NCBI GenBank assembly: GCA_016709965.1
Contig: JADJLT010000001.1
Coordinates: 1,695,001-1,759,000, forward strand
Length of the DNA stretch: 64,000 nucleotides
DNA from: Betaproteobacteria bacterium
GTDB taxonomy: Bacteria; Pseudomonadota; Gammaproteobacteria; Burkholderiales; Rhodocyclaceae
Reading direction: 5' to 3'
The notes under the pieces are model-generated. The model ran no database searches and was not told the origin of the DNA. It was given only the letters and a program-made list of their open reading frames with translations. Shown one piece after another: positions 59,253 to 64,000 of this stretch (its first letter is position 1; each line of letters starts with the position of its first letter). Position numbers and translations under genes: made by a program.

Positions 59253-59913
59253 GGGAGCAGGCCTCGTCGAGGCTGGCCAGCAGCGACTGCATGGGAAGCA
59301 AAGCAACTTCACGCGGCCCTTTGACGAGAACACCAGCCGTCGGCTTGTCCCGATTGGCGGCGAATTCCCGCCAGGCGACGGCGCTCCCATCCGGCAAGCG
59401 AATTTCGCCATCCAGCCGACAGGGCAACTGGCTGGCGGCCAGTTGCAGCGCCAATAGCATGGCGTCGAGTTGCGCCATCGTGTCGACATCGATAATCAGA
59501 TCGATATCGGATTCGGCATGGCGGTAGTCTTCACCGCTCAAAACCTCCCAAGCCAGCGAGCCAAAAACGCCGATGCGGACCGAACAGGCTGCCGCCTGGG
59601 TGGCCAGTCGGCGCAATACATTGGCCTGGCCTGGTGACAGACGCAACCAGCATTGTTCGATGGACAGCGGCGAGCGAATCTCGGCAACGGCACTACGGTC
59701 AACCTGAATGGACAGCCTTTTTCGCTGCTGCGCCAAGGGCAGGCTCAGACCGAGCAGCACGCCAGCGGCGCCGTCTGGCTGACGCGCGGCGACCAGCGGC
59801 CGGCCGCGGCCTATCCATTCGCTGGCGGCCAACCAGAATGGGTCGCCTGCTACAGCACAGGGCGTGCCAAATGCGGCGTCGCGACGCAGATATACAAGGT
59901 CATGGCGACGCAT
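59245..59913 (-). CDS. mdcG: phosphoribosyl-dephospho-CoA transferase MdcG
   Basis: A 222-residue enzyme that transfers the phosphoribosyl-dephospho-CoA cofactor to the serine of MdcC. The middle carries IGVFGSLAWEVLSGEDY...SDIDLIIDVD, a nucleotidyltransferase GS...DxD metal site. It overlaps mdcB by eight bases and follows mdcE after three bases. Confidence 0.93.
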   Translation of the reverse strand: MRRHDLVYLRRDAAFGTPCAVAGDPFWLAASEWIGRGRPLVAARQPDGAAGVLLGLSLPLAQQRKRLSIQVDRSAVAEIRSPLSIEQCWLRLSPGQANVLRRLATQAAACSVRIGVFGSLAWEVLSGEDYRHAESDIDLIIDVDTMAQLDAMLLALQLAASQLPCRLDGEIRLPDGSAVAWREFAANRDKPTAGVLVKGPREVALLPMQSLLASLDEACSHA

Positions 59914-59916
59914 TGT

Positions 59917-60639
59917 TCAGGCTCCGCGCTGGTCGCTCTGAACTTCCCCGGCAATACCGGCCGCCAACAGACGGCCGCCGCGCTGCAGCGCGCTGACCAT
60001 GCGCCCATCGCTGGCCGGCGCAGCCTGTCGAGCGAAAGCCAACGCGTCTTCGAGCAGCTCAGCCGATGGCATCGGCCAGATCGCCTCAATGCCGCCCATG
60101 CGCACGTAGTTCTCAGCGCCCGGGGCAAAGGTCGGCGAAGAGACGGCCAGTTCAACCAGACGCTCGTGGGCAATTTTGGTCACCCGTGACATGGCCCGCA
60201 AGTCCATGACCCGAACCTGCGCGTCAGCCAGCGCATAGGCGCGGTCGGCCATCAGGCCAAAAGACAGGAAGCCGCCGCTGACGGCATTGGCGGTGACCAG
60301 GCTGAATGAAGGATGACCCTGACGGCGGGCGAGATCAACGCAACTGGCGAGATGGGCCAGCGATCCATTGAGGCAGAGCAACTCCTGACTGCGCGATAGG
60401 GCTTGGCCGCTGGTATCGACGAGAAAAACCAGCGGTCGACCGGGATACTGCTCGATGGTGTTGAGCACGCAGTCGGCCAAGGCCAAGGCCATGCGGTGGT
60501 CGATGGCCGCCGCGTCGGTAGTGCCGAGCACGGTGACCGTACCCTGCGCCGTCTGCGCTTCGCCGGTAATCACCTGACCGTCCACGCTGACAGTGTGGCC
60601 GGCCGGAAACAGCGAATCGAGAATGTCGTTGAGGCTCAT
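59917..60639 (-). CDS. mdcE: malonate decarboxylase gamma subunit
   Basis: A 240-residue carboxyltransferase-fold subunit that, with MdcD, decarboxylates malonyl-ACP to acetyl-ACP. Strips GRPLVFLVDTSGQALSRSQELLCLNGSL and VTANAVSGGFLSFGLMADRAYAL are recognisable. ATG overlaps the mdcD stop (ATGA). Confidence 0.93.
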   Translation of the reverse strand: MSLNDILDSLFPAGHTVSVDGQVITGEAQTAQGTVTVLGTTDAAAIDHRMALALADCVLNTIEQYPGRPLVFLVDTSGQALSRSQELLCLNGSLAHLASCVDLARRQGHPSFSLVTANAVSGGFLSFGLMADRAYALADAQVRVMDLRAMSRVTKIAHERLVELAVSSPTFAPGAENYVRMGGIEAIWPMPSAELLEDALAFARQAAPASDGRMVSALQRGGRLLAAGIAGEVQSDQRGA

Positions 60640-61538
60640 GTCGGGAGTCCTTCCTTGAGGGCGACCAGACTGTCGCGGTCTAGCATCGGCACGCTTTCCG
60701 GTTGCGCCACGCCAAGCGCGGCCCAGACCTGCAGGCCATCGCGGAAGCTGGCGTAGGCGGCGAGGCGGTTTTGCAATAATTTTTGCCGGGTACGCAACAG
60801 GGCCAGACTTGGTTCTGGCTCCGTCCAGCCGGCGAGAAATTCGGCCGCCCCGACCCGAAAAGCCGGAATGTCGTCCTCGACCAGTTCAGCGCAATCGCCC
60901 ATCAGGTAGCGGTGCTTGCCACCCGTGATGCGCCAGACCAGCGCCCGGTCTTTCGAGTCGAATTCCTCGACACCGGCCACCGTTTCAATAACCTCAGGAC
61001 CGGAAAGCGCCAGCCGGCCTTCCTCAGAAATGATGATGGCCGAGCACAGCTTGGCGACGATACCCATGCCACCGAAAGCGCCACAACTGCCGCCAACCAG
61101 CGCGATGACCGGCACGCCGGCAGCACGCGCTTCGAGCACGGCGCGCATGATTTCGGAAATGGCGATCAGACCGGCATTGGCTTCATGCAAACGAACGCCG
61201 CCGGAGTCAATCAGAAAAAGTACGGCAGCCGGCTTTTCCTTTGCCGCGCGGCGCAGCAGCCCGGCGATTTTGGCGCCGTGAATTTCGCCGACGGCACCGC
61301 CCATGAATTGACCTTCTTGGGCGATAACAAAAATAGGCTTTTTTTCCAGTTGACCGTAGCCAATGACTACGCCGTCGTCGAAAGCGCCGGGCAGGTCGAG
61401 TTGCGCCAGATGCGGACTGGGTTGCGACTTGGCGGGGGGCAGAATTTCGGTGAAGCTGCCGGCATCGAGCAGACCAGCAACGCGAGCGCGGGCCGTCGCT
61501 TCGAACCAGCTGCGGCGGGAGGCGAGTGACAGGCTCAT
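60636..61538 (-). CDS. mdcD: malonate decarboxylase beta subunit
   Basis: A 300-residue carboxyltransferase-fold subunit, partner of MdcE. VVIGYGQLEKKPIFVIAQEGQFMGGAVGEIHGAK is the acyl-binding region and LFLIDSGGVRLHEANAGLIA with GGSCGAFGGMGIVA forms the oxyanion parts. It overlaps mdcC and mdcE by four bases. The strip GQLEKKP is written by a dispersed-motif copy without length change. Confidence 0.94.
   Translation of the reverse strand: MSLSLASRRSWFEATARARVAGLLDAGSFTEILPPAKSQPSPHLAQLDLPGAFDDGVVIGYGQLEKKPIFVIAQEGQFMGGAVGEIHGAKIAGLLRRAAKEKPAAVLFLIDSGGVRLHEANAGLIAISEIMRAVLEARAAGVPVIALVGGSCGAFGGMGIVAKLCSAIIISEEGRLALSGPEVIETVAGVEEFDSKDRALVWRITGGKHRYLMGDCAELVEDDIPAFRVGAAEFLAGWTEPEPSLALLRTRQKLLQNRLAAYASFRDGLQVWAALGVAQPESVPMLDRDSLVALKEGLPT
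61326..61364 (-). repeat. dispersed core/A-tract motif, copy 12 (inside mdcD)
   Basis: Minus strand ATTGGCTACGGTCAACTGG, then AAAAAAAGCC, then TATTTTTGTTATC. It is read in a different frame from other coding copies, giving GYGQLEKKPIF. Confidence 0.8.
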
Positions 61539-61849
61539 TGGGCACCTCCCTGATATTCAGCCAGCGCCTGAGCCAGGCGCAGCGTGACGACGGCGGGCGT
61601 CGCCCCCATGTCGTTGATGGCAATGGCGGTCCCGCCAGCCGCATGGCTGGCGGCAAAGCTGCCGAGCACAGCCTGCCAGGTTTGGCCAAAACCGCGCGCC
61701 GAAGTCTTGATGCGGATCTGGCAGGTGGCTGGCTGTTCTCCGGTCTGGACCAGAATTTCCAGATTGCCGGAGCCGACCACCCCGCATAGCGCAGGATCGG
61801 CCGCCGGACGCACCGGCGCAGAGTCGAAACAAAAATCGAGTGTTTCCAT
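61535..61849 (-). CDS. mdcC: malonate decarboxylase acyl-carrier (delta) subunit
   Basis: A 104-residue carrier protein. The cofactor-accepting serine is in VVGSGNLEILVQ near residue 28, modified by MdcB/MdcG. ATG 61849 is five bases after the mdcA stop; a GTG four codons earlier overlaps mdcA and is less likely. It overlaps mdcD by four bases. Confidence 0.92.
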   Translation of the reverse strand: METLDFCFDSAPVRPAADPALCGVVGSGNLEILVQTGEQPATCQIRIKTSARGFGQTWQAVLGSFAASHAAGGTAIAINDMGATPAVVTLRLAQALAEYQGGAQ

Positions 61850-61854
61850 CTTGA

Positions 61855-63507
61855 TCACCAATTGCGGAAGCGTGAAGGAGGGGCATACAGACCGCCAGAC
61901 CAGCGCACCAGATCCTTGACGGACCGGGCGGCAAGCAGGTCGCGGGTGGCCAGCCGCGGGTCGATGCCGAGGTCTTCGGCGCGGCGGATGATGCCGCGGT
62001 CTCGCAGGTTCTCGACCATGCGGGCATCGCGGGCCATGCCAACCGGCGTGAAGCCGGCGACACCGCGAATCGCCTGCTCGCGCTCTTCCGGCGAACGGCA
62101 GAGCAGCAGGTTGGCGATGCCTTCCTCGGTGACGATGTGACTGACGTCGTCGCCGTAGATCATGATCGGCGGCAGTTCGGCCCCCATCATTTTCTGCAGT
62201 TGCCAGGCATCGAGTTCCTCGACGAAGACCGGCGCCATGTGTTCGCGGAAGGTCTCGATCATCTGCACGACCAGCTTGCGGCCGCGGATGGCGTTCGGCC
62301 CGTAGGCTTCGCGCCCGGCTTTCAGCCAGGCCGGGCTGGCGTGACGACGGCCGTGCGGGTCGGAGCCCATGTTGGGCGCCCCGCCGAAACCGGTGATCCG
62401 GCCCAGCGTCGCCGTCGAGCTGTTACCGGCGAGATCCATTTGCAGCGTCGAGCCAATGAACATGTCGCAGGCGTAAAGGCCGGCAGTTTGCGAAAACGCC
62501 CGGTTGGAACGCATGCTGCCGTCGGCGCCGGTAAAGAAGACATCGGATCGAGCCGAAATGTAGGCATCCATGCCGACTTCCGAGCCAAAACAGTGCACCG
62601 ATTCGACAAAGCCAGATTCGATGGCCGGGATCAGCGTCGGATGCGGATTGAGCGCCCAGTGCGTGCAGATCTTGCCCTTCAGCCCAAGGTCGGCGGCGTA
62701 GGTCGGCAGCAGCAACTCGATTGCCGCCGTGTCGAAACCGATACCGTGGTTCAGGCGGGTGACGCCGTATTCAGCGTAAATACCCTTGATCGCCATCATT
62801 GCCATCAACACTTGGACCTCGGTGATTTGTGCCGGGTCGCGGGTAAACAAGGGTTCGATGTAATTGGGCTTGGGCGCCAGCACGGTGAAATCCACCCAGT
62901 CGGCCGGAACATCGACGCGTGGCAATTTTTCCAGCCGCTCATTGACCTGGGCGATGACGATACCGCCCTTGAAGGCGGTCGCTTCAACGATGACCGGCGT
63001 ATCTTCGGTATTTGGGCCGAGGTAGAGATTGCCCTCGGCATCCGCTGCCTGCGCCGCAATCAGCGCGACGTTCGGCGTCAGATCCATGAAGTAGCGGCCG
63101 AACAGTTCGAGATAGGTGTGAATGGCGCCGATCTCGATGCGCTGTTCCTGAACAAGCTTGGCCAGGCGACTGCCTTGCGGACCGGAGAAGGAAAAGTCGA
63201 GGCGACTGGCAAGGCCGCGCTCGAACAGATCCACATGGCTGGGCAGGGCGAGCACCGACTGGACCATGCTCAGCTGGTTGATTCGGGCCGGATCGCAGTC
63301 GGCCAGCGACTCGGAAAGAAAATCGGCCTGCTTCTGGTTGTTGCCTTCGAGGCAGACGCGGTCGCCCGGCTGGATGATGGCTTCGAGCAGGTCGATGATA
63401 CGGTCAACCGGAATTTCCCGGCCAAAACCGAGGCTCGCCACCCGCTCAAGGCGGCGGCCGCGGCTCTGGCGCAGAGTGTCCCATTCACGCGGGAGTGGTG
63501 CGTTCAT
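61855..63507 (-). CDS. mdcA: malonate decarboxylase alpha subunit (acetyl-S-ACP:malonate ACP transferase)
   Basis: A 550-residue CoA-transferase-fold subunit that swaps acetyl for malonyl on the carrier. The sequence has EPLFTRDPAQITEVQVLMAM, GVTRLNHGIGFDTAAIELLLPTYA and ITGFGGAPNMGSDPHGRRHASPAW, typical of MdcA. The TRAP permease gene starts 18 bases upstream on the same strand. A dispersed-motif copy lies near the 5' end, antisense. Confidence 0.95.
   Translation of the reverse strand: MNAPLPREWDTLRQSRGRRLERVASLGFGREIPVDRIIDLLEAIIQPGDRVCLEGNNQKQADFLSESLADCDPARINQLSMVQSVLALPSHVDLFERGLASRLDFSFSGPQGSRLAKLVQEQRIEIGAIHTYLELFGRYFMDLTPNVALIAAQAADAEGNLYLGPNTEDTPVIVEATAFKGGIVIAQVNERLEKLPRVDVPADWVDFTVLAPKPNYIEPLFTRDPAQITEVQVLMAMMAIKGIYAEYGVTRLNHGIGFDTAAIELLLPTYAADLGLKGKICTHWALNPHPTLIPAIESGFVESVHCFGSEVGMDAYISARSDVFFTGADGSMRSNRAFSQTAGLYACDMFIGSTLQMDLAGNSSTATLGRITGFGGAPNMGSDPHGRRHASPAWLKAGREAYGPNAIRGRKLVVQMIETFREHMAPVFVEELDAWQLQKMMGAELPPIMIYGDDVSHIVTEEGIANLLLCRSPEEREQAIRGVAGFTPVGMARDARMVENLRDRGIIRRAEDLGIDPRLATRDLLAARSVKDLVRWSGGLYAPPSRFRNW
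63395..63430 (+). repeat. dispersed core/A-tract motif, copy 13 (inside mdcA)
   Basis: Plus strand GATACGGTCAACCGG, then AATTTCCCGGCC, then AAAACC. Antisense to mdcA, which reads FGREIPVDRIID. Its A-tracts are shorter than in other copies. Confidence 0.65.
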
Positions 63508-63525
63508 GATCGTCTTTCAGCTAAT

Positions 63526-64000
63526 TCAGGAGCCGCTGTACTGCGAGGGCAGCCAGGTGGCTATTTCCGGGAAGATGCAGAGCAGAACAATGCCGAAAAC
63601 CATCAGCAGGAGGAAGGGCACGGTGCCCCACATGATTTCCTTGAGCTTGATGTCAGGGGCGATTCCGCTGATCACGAACAGGTTGAGGCCAACCGGCGGG
63701 TGAATCAGGCCCATTTCCATGAGGATGGTCATGATCACGCCGAACCAGATCAGGTCGATGCCCAATGCCTTCAAGGCCGGCAGGATGATCGGCGTGACCA
63801 TCAGGATGATGGCGACCGGCGGCAGAAAGAAGCCGAGCACGATGAGCAGAATATTGATCCAGAAGAAGAAGACCCACTTGCTCATTTCCAGCGAAATCAT
63901 CCAGGCGGCAGCTGACTGCGTAATATGCAGATAGCTCATCACATAGGTGTAGAGGAAGGACATTGCGATGATCAGCATGATCATCGACGACTCACGAGCC
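63526..64000 (-). CDS. TRAP transporter large permease (DctM type), 5' end cut by the window
   Basis: The frame runs off the end at 64000; at least 157 residues of the C-terminus are present with about four hydrophobic helices. The strips FFLPPVAIILMVTPIILPALKALGIDLIWFGVIM and MGLIHPPVGLNLFVISGIAPDI are typical of the DctM C-terminal region. Being 18 bases before mdcA it probably imports malonate, with small permease and periplasmic receptor outside the window. Confidence 0.93.
   Translation of the reverse strand, partial: ARESSMIMLIIAMSFLYTYVMSYLHITQSAAAWMISLEMSKWVFFFWINILLIVLGFFLPPVAIILMVTPIILPALKALGIDLIWFGVIMTILMEMGLIHPPVGLNLFVISGIAPDIKLKEIMWGTVPFLLLMVFGIVLLCIFPEIATWLPSQYSGS

Noticed and set aside
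59691..59726. CTACGGTCAACCTG with a later T-run, antisense to mdcG
   Set aside because: Spacing and tract do not fit the other copies, so I treat it as chance.
60430..60450. AGCGGTCGACCGGG in mdcE
   Set aside because: GGTCGACC is self-complementary and the flanks lack the tracts; ordinary coding sequence explains it.
62137..63915. Long open frame (592 codons) opposite to mdcA and the TRAP gene
   Set aside because: Shadow of conserved coding sequence in a high-GC gene; composition (His/Gln/Asp/Arg-rich) is typical of antisense frames.

Overview
The window is a 64 kb, moderately GC-rich, gene-dense chromosomal segment with no rRNA, tRNA, CRISPR array, prophage or insertion sequence that I can see. 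The gene content points to a respiratory betaproteobacterium, most likely Rhodocyclales (Dechloromonas/Azonexus-like; inference from gene sets, not from a database search). It has Gram-negative lipopolysaccharide core genes, ornithine-lipid genes, System I cytochrome c maturation with napF, a PEP-CTERM protein, NiFe-hydrogenase maturation with HypX, the methylmalonyl-CoA pathway and malonate decarboxylase.

Layout. 1-10.7 kb: end of an alpha-carbonic anhydrase; a TetR regulator with a near-ideal operator; pcm, a rhodanese and a TolC-type protein; waaC-waaA; a UDP-glucuronate epimerase-like gene, glmS, apaH and a PlsC-type acyltransferase that overlaps apaH tail to tail. 10.6-18.5 kb: olsB-like gene, PfkB kinase, and an accB-accC-prmA-zinc-ribbon operon; a nucleotidyltransferase-like gene diverges from mpl. 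18.6-29 kb: maeB, a NicO-type nickel transporter, a Lon-like AAA+ ATPase without protease, a nuclease/phosphatase-fold protein, a lipoprotein, a membrane J-domain protein, an orphan ParB and HU. 27.2-35.9 kb: hypA-B-F-hybE-C-D-E and hypX, without the hydrogenase structural genes. 36-38.6 kb: a PEP-CTERM protein and a nine-heme cytochrome c. 39-46.1 kb: ccmABCDEFGHI-napF, the machinery that attaches heme to such cytochromes. 46-47.9 kb: two unrecognised proteins. 48-55.6 kb: propionyl-CoA carboxylase (two subunits), MeaB and methylmalonyl-CoA mutase, divergent from a GntR regulator. 55.8-64 kb: an enoyl-CoA hydratase-family gene and the malonate operon (TRAP permease-mdcA-C-D-E-G-B-H-TauE).

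The most unusual signal is a dispersed DNA motif of about 40 bp. It has a core GCTGCGGTCRAC followed by phased A/T tracts, and I count 13 good copies in 64 kb. Copies occur on both strands, in intergenic DNA beside terminators and inside unrelated genes, in different reading frames and apparently without inserting residues. The layout (GCGGT-containing core plus two spaced A/T tracts) recalls the DNA uptake sequences of Pasteurellaceae, which I do not know to be described in this group. That function is a hypothesis; the repetition itself is directly visible.
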